DNA of 14,511 nucleotides from Candidatus Sulfotelmatobacter sp. (GCA_030045935.1 JASIEN010000373.1:1-14511); one strand, 5' to 3'. Shown: positions 7,294 through 14,511, numbered from the stretch's first letter. The notes: generated by a model from the letters alone, not told the origin. Program-made: numbers and translations.

Positions 7294-8772
7294 TCAAAGC
7301 CGAATGCAAATATTATTCAACTCCGAGTAGAAATTCAGCGAGTGTATCCCCCCTTCGCGGCCGATGCCGGAAAGCCCGACACCGCCGAATGGCGTTCGCA
7401 GATCGCGCAGAAACCAGCAATTCACCCATGTGATGCCGACATTCATCTGCTGCGCCACGCGATGACCGCGCTTGAGGTTGCTGGTCCAGATCGAAGCAGC
7501 CAGTCCATATCTGGTGTCGTTTGCCTTCGCCACAGCTTCTTCTTCCGAATCGAACGGCGCGATATGACACACCGGACCAAAGATTTCCTCCTTCACGCAA
7601 CGCGCCGATTCCGAAAGACCAGTATAGATTGTCGGTTGCACGTAGAAGCCCCGGTCACGCGCATCGCCAAAAGTCGGGATACCGCCGCCGGTGACGACGG
7701 TCGCCCCTTCTTCGTGAGCCAGCTTGTAATAGGAAAGCACTTTCTCACGATGCTGCGCCGAAATCAGCGGACCCAGGTCGGTCTTTTCATCACCCGGCCA
7801 GCCTGCGTGCAGGCTCTCGGCTTGCACTTTGAGAGCGTCTACAAATGAATCAAAGATTTTTCTCTCGACGTAAAGTCGCTCGGAGCACAGACAAACCTGT
7901 CCGGTGTTGAGAAACACCGCGTCCGATAAGCCCTTCACTGTCTCATCGAAATTGCAGTCCGCAAAAACGATGGCCGCGTTTTTCCCGCCGAGTTCGAAGG
8001 AGATCGGCTTTACCGTGGGCGCGACCGATTTCATGATTGCTGCGCCGGTGCGGGATTCGCCAGTGAACGTGATGGCATTGACATCCGGATGTTGTGAGAG
8101 AAATTCTCCGGCCGATCCCGGACCGAAACCGTGCACAACGTTGTACACGCCGCCTGGAATCTCAGCTTCTTCGATTGCTTCGGCCAGTAGCGTCGCAGTT
8201 GCTGGAGTTTCTTCAGAGGGCTTCACGACTACTGTGTTTCCGCATGCCAGCGCAGGTGCAACCTTCCAAGTGAGCAGAAGCAGAGGCAGGTTCCAGGGAG
8301 TAATCACTCCTACAACGCCCAGCGGCTTGCGGACGGCATAGTTCAGAGCCTGAGCGCCGTCTGCCGTTTCCGTCTGGAAAGATTCCAGGCCCGCCATCTT
8401 CACCAGGTCAGCGAAGACGCGAAAATTGGCCGCGGCGCGTGGAACATCGAGACGTGATGCCAGGGAGACCGGCTTTCCAGTGTCGGCGACTTCGGCTTGC
8501 ACGAAGCAAGCGAAGCGCTTTTCAATTGCGTCAGCGACGCGATGCAATCGCGCCGCTCGCTCGCGAACGCTCAGGCAGCCCCACTCCCCGTGCTGAGCTT
8601 GCCGAGCAGCATAAACCGCTTCATCAACTTGTTGCGCATCGGCTTCCGCAACCTGGGCGATGGTTGTGCCGTCGGCAGGATTCACGTCGGCAAATTCGGT
8701 CTTGCCAGGTGTGAAGCGGCCATCAATATAGTTTTGAATGGATTTCACGAAATACCCAAGAACCACGGCCAT
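7294..8772 (-). CDS. nbaE: 2-Aminomuconate 6-semialdehyde dehydrogenase (ALDH superfamily)
   Basis: NAD-dependent aldehyde dehydrogenase of 492 residues, expected to oxidise 2-aminomuconate 6-semialdehyde, the product of ACMS decarboxylation, to 2-aminomuconate. Hallmarks are the oxyanion asparagine in TPWNLP (N161), the cofactor segment VVVKPSEETP (181-190), FTGES (236-240), the general-base glutamate in FELGGKN (E260), the catalytic cysteine in GQVCLC (C294), EEIFGPV, and WVNCWFLRDLRTPFGG near the C-terminus. The last of these carries arginines in the region used by this subfamily to bind the substrate carboxylate. The domain alone would also fit a hydroxymuconic or betaine aldehyde dehydrogenase; the neighbours decide the substrate. 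The ATG at 8770-8772 is used here, with no clear Shine-Dalgarno; a GTG at 8746-8748 just before KSIQNYIDG is an alternative. It is the first catabolic gene, 36 bases after rmlD. Confidence 0.92.
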   Translation of the reverse strand: MAVVLGYFVKSIQNYIDGRFTPGKTEFADVNPADGTTIAQVAEADAQQVDEAVYAARQAQHGEWGCLSVRERAARLHRVADAIEKRFACFVQAEVADTGKPVSLASRLDVPRAAANFRVFADLVKMAGLESFQTETADGAQALNYAVRKPLGVVGVITPWNLPLLLLTWKVAPALACGNTVVVKPSEETPATATLLAEAIEEAEIPGGVYNVVHGFGPGSAGEFLSQHPDVNAITFTGESRTGAAIMKSVAPTVKPISFELGGKNAAIVFADCNFDETVKGLSDAVFLNTGQVCLCSERLYVERKIFDSFVDALKVQAESLHAGWPGDEKTDLGPLISAQHREKVLSYYKLAHEEGATVVTGGGIPTFGDARDRGFYVQPTIYTGLSESARCVKEEIFGPVCHIAPFDSEEEAVAKANDTRYGLAASIWTSNLKRGHRVAQQMNVGITWVNCWFLRDLRTPFGGVGLSGIGREGGIHSLNFYSELNNICIRL

Positions 8773-8808
8773 CGTAGCAGGAGGCTGGAAGCGGGAGCAA
8801 TCAGCCGA

Positions 8809-9651
8809 TCAGCTTGCCTGTTGGCGTTCATCCAGATATCGGTGCAAGGCATCGTGCCACCGCGGCATCTTGATGCCCAACGCGTTCAGGCTTACCGGTG
8901 AAAGAACCGAATATGCAGGCCGGGGGGCTGGCCGCGCCATCCGCTGTGTGCTGACTGGCCCCACAGGCGTTGATAAACCAGCGCTTCCTACGATTTCTCT
9001 AGCGAACTCGAACCACGTACAGTCGCCAGCGTTCGTGGCATGAACAATGCCGGTCGCGTCCTTGCGGGTGAGCTGAACAATTGCACTTGCCAGATCGACC
9101 GCGTAAGTCGGACATCCGCGCTGATCATTTACAACCTCGAGTGTGGGACGGCTGGCAGCCAGTTTGAGAACCGTATCCGGAAAGCATTTGCCACCAGTAC
9201 CGAACAACCAGGATGTTCTTGCGATACAGCAGTCCGGCATCAGTTCCAGCAACCTGATTTCAGCTTGGGCTTTTGTCTTTCCGTACACGCTTTGCGGATT
9301 GCGCGGGTCGTCAATGTCGTAAGGAGTAGTTTTCTTTCCGTCGAAAACGTAATCAGTACTGACGAACAATAGCTTGGCTCCGACCTGCTTCGCTGCTTCA
9401 GCGACGTTGACCGCGCCGTCGCGATTCACTGCAAATGCGAGCTTGGAATTTTTTTCGCACCCGTCGACATCGGTGTAGGCGGCTGCGAGCACGATCCAAT
9501 CGGGTCGCGTATTGCGCACAGCCTGCTGCACACGATCGGGGTCACATATGTCGGCATCGCGCGAGCAGAGGCCGGCCACAGTGTCTCCCTGCCATTCACG
9601 CATGAGCGCTTTGCCCAGGAGTCCGGAGGCGCCGAAAATTGTGACTCGCAT
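8809..9651 (-). CDS. rmlD: dTDP-4-dehydrorhamnose reductase (EC 1.1.1.133)
   Basis: Extended short-chain dehydrogenase of 280 residues that carries out the last step of dTDP-L-rhamnose synthesis: NAD(P)H reduction of dTDP-4-dehydro-L-rhamnose. The nucleotide-binding motif GASGLLG is at 7-13. AAAYTDVDGCE (56-66) and STDYVFDG (98-105) are RmlD signatures, and the catalytic YxxxK is Y123/K127 in SVYGKTKAQAE. FGTGGKCFPDTVL and RGCPTYAVDLA in the C-terminal half are typical of substrate binding in this family. The start ATG at 9649-9651 lies six bases after the rmlC stop, with only a short GAG as a possible ribosome site. Nothing suggests truncation. The gap to the following aldehyde dehydrogenase is only 36 bases, and I see no terminator in it. 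Confidence 0.96.
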   Translation of the reverse strand: MRVTIFGASGLLGKALMREWQGDTVAGLCSRDADICDPDRVQQAVRNTRPDWIVLAAAYTDVDGCEKNSKLAFAVNRDGAVNVAEAAKQVGAKLLFVSTDYVFDGKKTTPYDIDDPRNPQSVYGKTKAQAEIRLLELMPDCCIARTSWLFGTGGKCFPDTVLKLAASRPTLEVVNDQRGCPTYAVDLASAIVQLTRKDATGIVHATNAGDCTWFEFAREIVGSAGLSTPVGPVSTQRMARPAPRPAYSVLSPVSLNALGIKMPRWHDALHRYLDERQQAS

Positions 9652-9657
9652 CGAAAT

Positions 9658-10230
9658 TTACTCGTACGTTTCGGCGTCACGGAAGGCCTGCCCACGCTGG
9701 TCCTTCGCGGAAACGATTGGATTGCCATCAAGTTTCCAGTCGATTTTCAAGTCAGGATCATTCCAGGCGAGCGTGCGTTCGTGCTCGGGCACATAGAAGT
9801 CAGTCGCTTTGTAGAGCACGTGAGCCGTTTCCGAAACCACGCGGAATCCGTGAGCGAAACCGGCGGGGATCCATAGCATGCGCTTATTTTCACCCGACAG
9901 ATGCACGGCCTCCCACTCCCCAAACCTCGGCGAACTGCGCCGCAGATCGACGGCGACGTCAAGCACTTCGCCTTCGACAACGCGCACCAATTTCCCCTGC
10001 GGGTGCCTGATCTGGTAATGCAGGCCGCGCACAACGTTCCGCACCGAGCACGAGTGATTGTCCTGCACAAAATTTTCCGTGATGCCAACTTCGGCCATCG
10101 CCTGCTGGTTGTAACTCTCGAAGAAAAACCCGCGTTCGTCGCCGAAGACGCGCGGCTCGAGAATAAAGACTTCCGGCATGCGAGCGGGAATTTTGGTGAG
10201 TGCGTTCATCACACTGCGGACAAAACTCAT
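9658..10230 (-). CDS. rmlC: dTDP-4-dehydrorhamnose 3,5-epimerase (EC 5.1.3.13)
   Basis: Cupin-fold epimerase of 190 residues converting dTDP-4-dehydro-6-deoxyglucose to dTDP-4-dehydro-L-rhamnose. The recognisable sequence begins at PEVFILEPRVFGDERGFFFE (19-38). VRGLHYQ contains the catalytic base H71, VDLRRSSPRFGEW (95-107) is the dTDP-sugar contact region, and KATDFYVPEHERTLAWNDP holds the catalytic acid tyrosine (Y146). The ATG at 10228-10230 overlaps the rmlA stop as TGATG, suggesting coupled translation. An ATG at residue 8 is an alternative that would still preserve the whole family domain. A complete, ordinary family member. Confidence 0.96.
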   Translation of the reverse strand: MSFVRSVMNALTKIPARMPEVFILEPRVFGDERGFFFESYNQQAMAEVGITENFVQDNHSCSVRNVVRGLHYQIRHPQGKLVRVVEGEVLDVAVDLRRSSPRFGEWEAVHLSGENKRMLWIPAGFAHGFRVVSETAHVLYKATDFYVPEHERTLAWNDPDLKIDWKLDGNPIVSAKDQRGQAFRDAETYE

Positions 10231-11159
10231 CAGAATACCTTCTCCCGCAAAAGTTGGAGCAGGTAAGCTCCGTAAGAGTTGTTTTTCATCGAGCTGCCGA
10301 TTTTTTCCACGTGATCGGCGGTAATGTAGCCAGAGCGAAAAGCAATCTCTTCGGGGCAGGCCACCATCAACCCTTGCCTTTTTTCGATGGCCTGAATGTA
10401 GAGCGAAGCGTCCATCAGCGACTCGTGCGTGCCAGTGTCGAGCCAGGCCATGCCGCGTCCCATGACGACCACTTGCAACTGCCCGCGATCAAGATAGGCT
10501 TTGTTTATGTCGGTGATCTCAAGCTCGCCGCGAGCGCTGGGTTTGAGCGATTTGGCGATTGCCGGTACCTGATTGTCGTAAAAATAAAGACCAGTCACCG
10601 CGTAGCGTGATTTCGGACGCGCCGGCTTTTCTTCAATGCTGAGAACGCGGCCTTTGCCGTCGAATTCGACGACTCCGTAGCGCTCGGGATCGTGTACGGG
10701 ATATGCGAACACGCGCGCGCCGGTGGTTTGGCGCGCCGCTTCGCGCAAGTCTTTCGCGAGATCGTGGCCGTAAAAAATGTTGTCGCCCAGAACGAGCGCG
10801 CACGGGCTGCCTCCAATAAATTCCTCGCCCAGCAGAAAAGCTTGCGCAATTCCTTCCGGCCGAGGTTGAACTTTATAGTGCAGGCAAATGCCAAACTGCC
10901 TGCCGTCACCCAGCAAGGTCTGGAAGTTGCGCTCGTCGGGCGGTGCGGTAATTACCAGAATGTCACGAATTCCCGCCAGCATCAGTGTGCACAGCGGGTA
11001 GTAGATCATCGGCTTGTTGTAGATGGGAAGGAGGCTTTTTCCCATGGCATGCGTGACGGGGTATAAGCGCGTGCCTGATCCTCCCGCCAGAATAATGCCT
11101 TTGTATTTGATAGCGGCAGCTTGAGTCATAGTTTTGGATTTTACGAGGCTTTGAAGCAT
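10230..11159 (-). CDS. rmlA: Glucose-1-phosphate thymidylyltransferase (EC 2.7.7.24)
   Basis: First enzyme of the dTDP-sugar pathway, making dTDP-glucose from dTTP and glucose 1-phosphate. The nucleotidyltransferase signature LAGGSGTRLYPVT begins about residue 24, LGDNIFYG (about 124) holds the metal-binding aspartate, and EEKP, LEITDINKAYL and WLDTGTHESL follow in normal order. In the loop that usually reads SKQLLPIYDKP, this protein has GKSLLPIYNKP; the basic residue is kept but the Asp is Asn. The start given here is the ATG at 11157-11159, overlapping the rmlB stop as TGATG. A GTG one codon earlier (11160-11162) and an ATG at 11127-11129 (MTQAAAIKYKG), which is closer to the usual N-terminus, are alternatives. 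C-terminal residues continue to the normal family end. Confidence 0.95.
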   Translation of the reverse strand: MLQSLVKSKTMTQAAAIKYKGIILAGGSGTRLYPVTHAMGKSLLPIYNKPMIYYPLCTLMLAGIRDILVITAPPDERNFQTLLGDGRQFGICLHYKVQPRPEGIAQAFLLGEEFIGGSPCALVLGDNIFYGHDLAKDLREAARQTTGARVFAYPVHDPERYGVVEFDGKGRVLSIEEKPARPKSRYAVTGLYFYDNQVPAIAKSLKPSARGELEITDINKAYLDRGQLQVVVMGRGMAWLDTGTHESLMDASLYIQAIEKRQGLMVACPEEIAFRSGYITADHVEKIGSSMKNNSYGAYLLQLLREKVF

Positions 11160-12223
11160 CACGAAGCGTAGTGAGTTTCAATCCACTCACGATAGCTGCC
11201 GCTGGTGACGCCGCTCACCCATTCCTCATTTTCAAGATACCAGCGCACAGTTTTGCGAAGGCCGGTGGCGAATGTTTCTTTCGGACGCCAGCCGAGTTCG
11301 CGCTCAATCTTTGTGGCGTTCATGGCGTAACGGCGGTCATGACCGGGACGGTCTTTTACAAATGTAATCAAGCGCCGGCGCGGCGCTTCACCGCAGCCTG
11401 CCATTTCATCAACCATGTCACAGATCATCTCGACGATATCGAGATTCCGCTGCTCGTTCCAGCCGCCGATGTTGTAAGTTTCGCCAGGTTTCCCGCGCTC
11501 GAGGACCGTCGCGATGGCTCCGCAATGGTCTTCGACGTAGAGCCAGTCGCGTACATTTTGCCCGTCGCCATAAACTGGCAGCGGCTTGCCGGCGCGCGCA
11601 TTCAGGATCATCAGCGGGATCAGTTTTTCGGGAAACTGAAATCGACCGTAGTTGTTCGAACAGTTTGTGGTAAGTGTGGGAAATCCATAGGTGTGATGAT
11701 AGGCGCGCACGAAATGGTCGGAGCCCGCTTTTGACGCGGCATATGGACTGTTGGGCGCGTAGGGCGTGGTTTCCGAGAATGGCGCGTCATTAGAGGCGAG
11801 CGAACCGTAGACTTCGTCAGTTGAGACGTGCAGGAAACGAAAAGTCGATTTATCTTGGCCGGCCAATTCCGTCCAGTAGGCGCGCGCTTCTTCGAGCAAC
11901 GCAAATGTTCCGTCGACATTAGTGCGCAGGAAATCATCTGGGCCGCGAATCGAGCGATCGACATGGCTCTCGGCGGCAAAATGCACGATGGCGCGAGGCT
12001 GCCTGCGCTGCAAAAGGCTGCGCGCAAGAAGGCGGTCTCCGATATCCCCGTGCACAAATTCATAGCGCGGATTGCGAGCTATAGTTTCGAGATTGCGCAG
12101 ATTGCCCGCGTAGGTCAGCTTGTCGAGATTAATGAGATGGGGGGAACTCCGCTCCATCTGCTGAAGAATGAAGTTCGAGCCAATAAAACCTGCTCCACCC
12201 GTGACGAGAATCGTGTCTTCCAT
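11159..12223 (-). CDS. rmlB: dTDP-glucose 4,6-dehydratase (EC 4.2.1.46)
   Basis: NAD-containing extended short-chain dehydrogenase of 354 residues converting dTDP-glucose to dTDP-4-dehydro-6-deoxyglucose. The N-terminus has VTGGAGFIGSNF with the glycine motif at 9-15. HFAAESHVDRSI (81-92) and STDEVYG (134-140) carry the catalytic Thr-Asp-Glu set (T135, D136, E137), and the YxxxK pair is Y161/K165 in SPYAASKAGSD. NCSNNYGRFQFPEKLIP and VKDRPGHDRRYA are family signatures further on. It is the first of four rml genes in one overlapping series; its ATG at 12221-12223 has no strong Shine-Dalgarno. The 114-base gap before it is the most likely place for the rml promoter. Confidence 0.97.
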   Translation of the reverse strand: MEDTILVTGGAGFIGSNFILQQMERSSPHLINLDKLTYAGNLRNLETIARNPRYEFVHGDIGDRLLARSLLQRRQPRAIVHFAAESHVDRSIRGPDDFLRTNVDGTFALLEEARAYWTELAGQDKSTFRFLHVSTDEVYGSLASNDAPFSETTPYAPNSPYAASKAGSDHFVRAYHHTYGFPTLTTNCSNNYGRFQFPEKLIPLMILNARAGKPLPVYGDGQNVRDWLYVEDHCGAIATVLERGKPGETYNIGGWNEQRNLDIVEMICDMVDEMAGCGEAPRRRLITFVKDRPGHDRRYAMNATKIERELGWRPKETFATGLRKTVRWYLENEEWVSGVTSGSYREWIETHYAS

Positions 12224-12337
12224 GTCGGAAACTGGGACGTGTAAGAGCCGCTGATGCAGCCTTACGGTGCAAACTCATTATTGTAAACAAAACGACGGGG
12301 GGCGTCCCGGCTTGGGTACTCGGCTAGTTAGTGACAG
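12224..12337 (-). promoter_or_regulatory. Leader/possible promoter region of the rml genes
   Basis: A 114-base gap between the glycosyltransferase stop and the rmlB start, the longest non-coding stretch in the window. Reading in the direction of transcription it holds a short GC-rich segment followed by TCGTTTTGTTT (about 12285-12310), which could be a weak intrinsic terminator for the upstream gene (only 4-base stems such as CGGG/CCCG or GACG/CGTC). A TACAAT that could serve as a -10 box comes next, but without a convincing -35. A hairpin then follows close to rmlB. The assignment as promoter is inference from spacing and AT content. Confidence 0.35.
12241..12265 (-). repeat. Hairpin-forming inverted repeat just upstream of rmlB
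   Basis: On the rmlB coding strand the sequence is GTAAG, GCTG, loop CAT, CAGC, a 4-base bulge, then CTTAC. It gives two stacked perfect stems (5 and 4 bases) interrupted by the bulge. It ends 17 bases before the rmlB ATG and no T-run follows, so a terminator is unlikely. It may be an operator half-site pair or a leader RNA structure, or chance. Confidence 0.45.
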
Positions 12338-14511
12338 CTAACTTGCCTTTCGCCGGGTGGGGATTTTCTCTGCTGCTGCGGCGCGCAAATGAGCTTTCTT
12401 AGCAGGCAGCGCGGTTACTTTATGGCTCATGATTTGCAGATAGACGCGTTCAATTTCTGAAGCCACGCGCGACCATTGATAGTGGTCGCGAACTCTTTGC
12501 TTGGCAGCAAGTCCCGCAGCTTCGCGAACTGCTGGGTTTGCAATCAGGAAACGCAGGCGGTCCGCTATATCTTCAGAGTTGCCTCGCTGAAAAGTGAACC
12601 CAGCCCCTTCTATGGCTTCTGCGTTTTCGGCCACATCACTGGCCAGCACACAAAGTCCTGCGCCCATGGCATCGAGCAGCGCCAAAGACAGCCCTTCAAG
12701 ATCTGATGGCAAGACAAAGATCATGGCGTTGGTCAGCAATTCGTCGAGCACTTCGCCGGAGACCGAGTCGAGTATTTTGATATTCTCCGAGGCGTGCACG
12801 TGCAATTGGCGCGAGTAATCGTCACAGTAGCCGGACGCTCCCGCTATGACAAGTTGTATGCCAGTTTGCAGGCTCTTATACGCTTCAATCAGGAGATGGC
12901 ACCCCTTCTCGGGCACGAACCTGCCGAGGAATAGAATGTAGCGACCAGGATCGAGTCCCCAATCAAGGATTTTGGCAGGCAAACGGCGCTCGCGCAGCAG
13001 GCCGCCATTCGGGACATAATATGTTTCCGCTCCGTAAATTTGCAGATAGTGTTTCCGCAATTGTTGGGAAACCACCATCGTAGAGTTCGGCAGCCTTACT
13101 GCCGCGCGTTCGCCTAATCGCAAGACGACAGATGCAGCTCGTCCCCATTTTTTGCGTTGCCAATCGAGGCCCTGCACGGTCACTACAGTTTTTTTCCCCG
13201 CGAGGCGGGGAATGAACGAGAATAGCGCGGGCCCGAGCGCGTGGTAGTGAACGATATCGCAGGGCTGTGTAAGGACGTGAAGCGTGCTGAGAAATGTGTG
13301 CAACAGGGTCTCAAGATGTTTGGTGCGGACCGTAGGCAGGCGAACGACGCGCATTCCGTTGTGCTGCTTCAGGGGTGGCGTGAAATATGTGCGGCAGTAG
13401 GCGGTCACTTCATGTCCCATGTCGCACAGACGGCGGCCCACTTCTTCGTAGTAAGTCTCGATTCCGCTGTATTTCGAGATCACGCCGCGCCCCCCAATGA
13501 AGGCGATACGCAATGGCGGCTGCTGGGTTGACACATCCAGGCTTCGTCGGCGCTGACGCTTGCTTGCATCCGCCAAACGCCCGTAGAGATTGATCAAGGA
13601 CTCATAGTGAGACTCAGGAGTGTAGTTCTGCTGAACCTGCTGCCAGCCTGCGAGTCCCATTTCTTCGGCTAATTTGGGCCGCGAGTATAGAAACTGAATT
13701 GCCGAAGCTAATTCCGCGATATCGCCACTGCGGTAGAGTAGTCCGGTTTTGCCGGGCTGCACGAGTTCGCGCCGCGAGCCAAGGTCGCTGGCTACCACGG
13801 CCCGAGCGTGAGCGTAGGATTCAAGAATCGTTTTGCCGAGGGTTTCATAGGCATGCGAGGGCAGCACTGTGAAACGCGAGTTGGCGATAGCGTGATCGAG
13901 ACTGTCTCGTTGCAAATGTCCAGCGAACTCGACATTAGTCAACTTCAGAATGGCTGCGGACCGTTCCAGGCCGGTGCGTTCCGGACCGTCGCCGGCTATT
14001 ATCAGGCGGGCTTCCGGCGCACGCTGCATGGCGCGAAGCAGATCGTCCACACCTTTTTCTGAAGACAACCTGCCAAAGTAAAGCATGGGGGCATTATCGG
14101 AAACAGGTTTCACACTATTCCGTGCAGGCTGGAAGTGCGGCAGGATCTGGAATTTAGCAGCGTCCCATCCGTGTTCGACAAACTTGTCGCGTACGAATTG
14201 GCTGGGGGCGAGGAAGCAATCCACGCATCTGCGATAGGTACCCAGCCATTTGTGAATGTAAGCCTCGAAAACAAGTACCACCGTTGCGCCCCGTCCCGGA
14301 TAACATTCTTTTTTGAAGGCGTGCCAGAACTCGCCGCCTTTGCAGGCCTCGCACCGTTCGCCGGCCGCGACCAGGTTGTAGCTGGGGCAGAGCACTTTGA
14401 AATCGTTCACGTGGTAGACGACTGGCACATTCTGCGCCTTCAGTTCCCACAGAATTGATGGAGAGAGATGGTGGTAGATGTTCCTGACATGGGCCACGTC
14501 AGGCTGAAATT
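12338..14511 (-). CDS. Tandem double-domain GT4 glycosyltransferase, 5' end outside the window
   Basis: The frame is open to the window edge (residues FQPD precede the Val at 14495-14497), so the true start lies outside. Counting from that Val, 719 residues encode two GT-B glycosyltransferases. Domain 1 (to about 305) has a four-Cys segment (C37, C49, C52, C65), FGRLSSEKG (141-149), IIAGDGPE (166-173) and an EX7E pair E218/E226. A basic linker (KRQRRR, about 313-318) leads to domain 2 (about 328-690): IAFIGGRGVISKYSGIETYYEE, resembling GT4/DUF1972-type rhamnosyl- and related transferases, then FLGRFVPEKG (523-532) and EGLSLALLDAMG, where the second acidic residue is Asp (E601/D609). No membrane segment is evident; a cytoplasmic role extending a lipid-linked polysaccharide is likely. 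Use of dTDP-rhamnose is inferred from the neighbouring rml genes, not shown by the sequence. Confidence 0.9.
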   Translation of the reverse strand, partial: FQPDVAHVRNIYHHLSPSILWELKAQNVPVVYHVNDFKVLCPSYNLVAAGERCEACKGGEFWHAFKKECYPGRGATVVLVFEAYIHKWLGTYRRCVDCFLAPSQFVRDKFVEHGWDAAKFQILPHFQPARNSVKPVSDNAPMLYFGRLSSEKGVDDLLRAMQRAPEARLIIAGDGPERTGLERSAAILKLTNVEFAGHLQRDSLDHAIANSRFTVLPSHAYETLGKTILESYAHARAVVASDLGSRRELVQPGKTGLLYRSGDIAELASAIQFLYSRPKLAEEMGLAGWQQVQQNYTPESHYESLINLYGRLADASKRQRRRSLDVSTQQPPLRIAFIGGRGVISKYSGIETYYEEVGRRLCDMGHEVTAYCRTYFTPPLKQHNGMRVVRLPTVRTKHLETLLHTFLSTLHVLTQPCDIVHYHALGPALFSFIPRLAGKKTVVTVQGLDWQRKKWGRAASVVLRLGERAAVRLPNSTMVVSQQLRKHYLQIYGAETYYVPNGGLLRERRLPAKILDWGLDPGRYILFLGRFVPEKGCHLLIEAYKSLQTGIQLVIAGASGYCDDYSRQLHVHASENIKILDSVSGEVLDELLTNAMIFVLPSDLEGLSLALLDAMGAGLCVLASDVAENAEAIEGAGFTFQRGNSEDIADRLRFLIANPAVREAAGLAAKQRVRDHYQWSRVASEIERVYLQIMSHKVTALPAKKAHLRAAAAEKIPTRRKAS

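Noticed and set aside
1757..8772. The operon as a quinolinate/NAD biosynthesis route
   Set aside because: ACMS decarboxylase, the semialdehyde dehydrogenase and the deaminase pull flux away from quinolinate, and no nadC-like gene is present.
12326..12343. AGTTAG / CTAACT inverted repeat across the glycosyltransferase stop codon, considered as a terminator
   Set aside because: The stem is only six AT-rich pairs, no T-run follows on the coding strand and it includes coding bases.

Overview
The window is a dense stretch of bacterial chromosome in which every convincing gene lies on the minus strand, so transcription runs from high to low coordinates. No RNA gene, insertion sequence, CRISPR array or plus-strand gene could be supported. 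Base composition is moderately GC-rich and fairly even. A polysaccharide/dTDP-rhamnose block, a full set of kynurenine-pathway enzymes and a multi-membrane-spanning GGDEF protein suggest a free-living heterotrophic Gram-negative-type bacterium. My best guess is Acidobacteriota, but this rests on general resemblance and is only a moderate-to-weak inference.

Layout in transcription order: (1) 14511-12338, a double-domain GT4 glycosyltransferase cut by the window edge; (2) 12223-8809, the four dTDP-L-rhamnose genes in the order rmlB-rmlA-rmlC-rmlD, overlapping or nearly touching; (3) after only 36 bases, 8772-1757, a tryptophan/kynurenine catabolic operon: 2-aminomuconate semialdehyde dehydrogenase, 2-aminomuconate deaminase (RidA family), 3-hydroxyanthranilate dioxygenase, a fused ACMS decarboxylase/tryptophan 2,3-dioxygenase, kynurenine 3-monooxygenase and kynureninase; (4) 1673-1, a ten-helix membrane diguanylate cyclase whose last residues fall outside the window.

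The catabolic genes supply the route tryptophan -> N-formylkynurenine -> [formamidase, not present here] -> kynurenine -> 3-hydroxykynurenine -> 3-hydroxyanthranilate -> 2-amino-3-carboxymuconate semialdehyde (ACMS) -> 2-aminomuconate semialdehyde -> 2-aminomuconate -> 4-oxalocrotonate. The decarboxylase and the two enzymes after it point to carbon and nitrogen recovery rather than quinolinate/NAD synthesis. The rml genes make dTDP-L-rhamnose, plausibly used by glycosyltransferases such as the one upstream.

The most unusual item is the single 623-residue polypeptide that joins the ACMS decarboxylase (a late step) to tryptophan 2,3-dioxygenase (the first step). Both halves look catalytically complete, and they are joined by a short linker whose DNA contains a perfect small inverted repeat. 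Also notable are the missing kynurenine formamidase, the tight junction between the rhamnose and kynurenine blocks, the tandem glycosyltransferase fusion and the adjacent c-di-GMP synthase.
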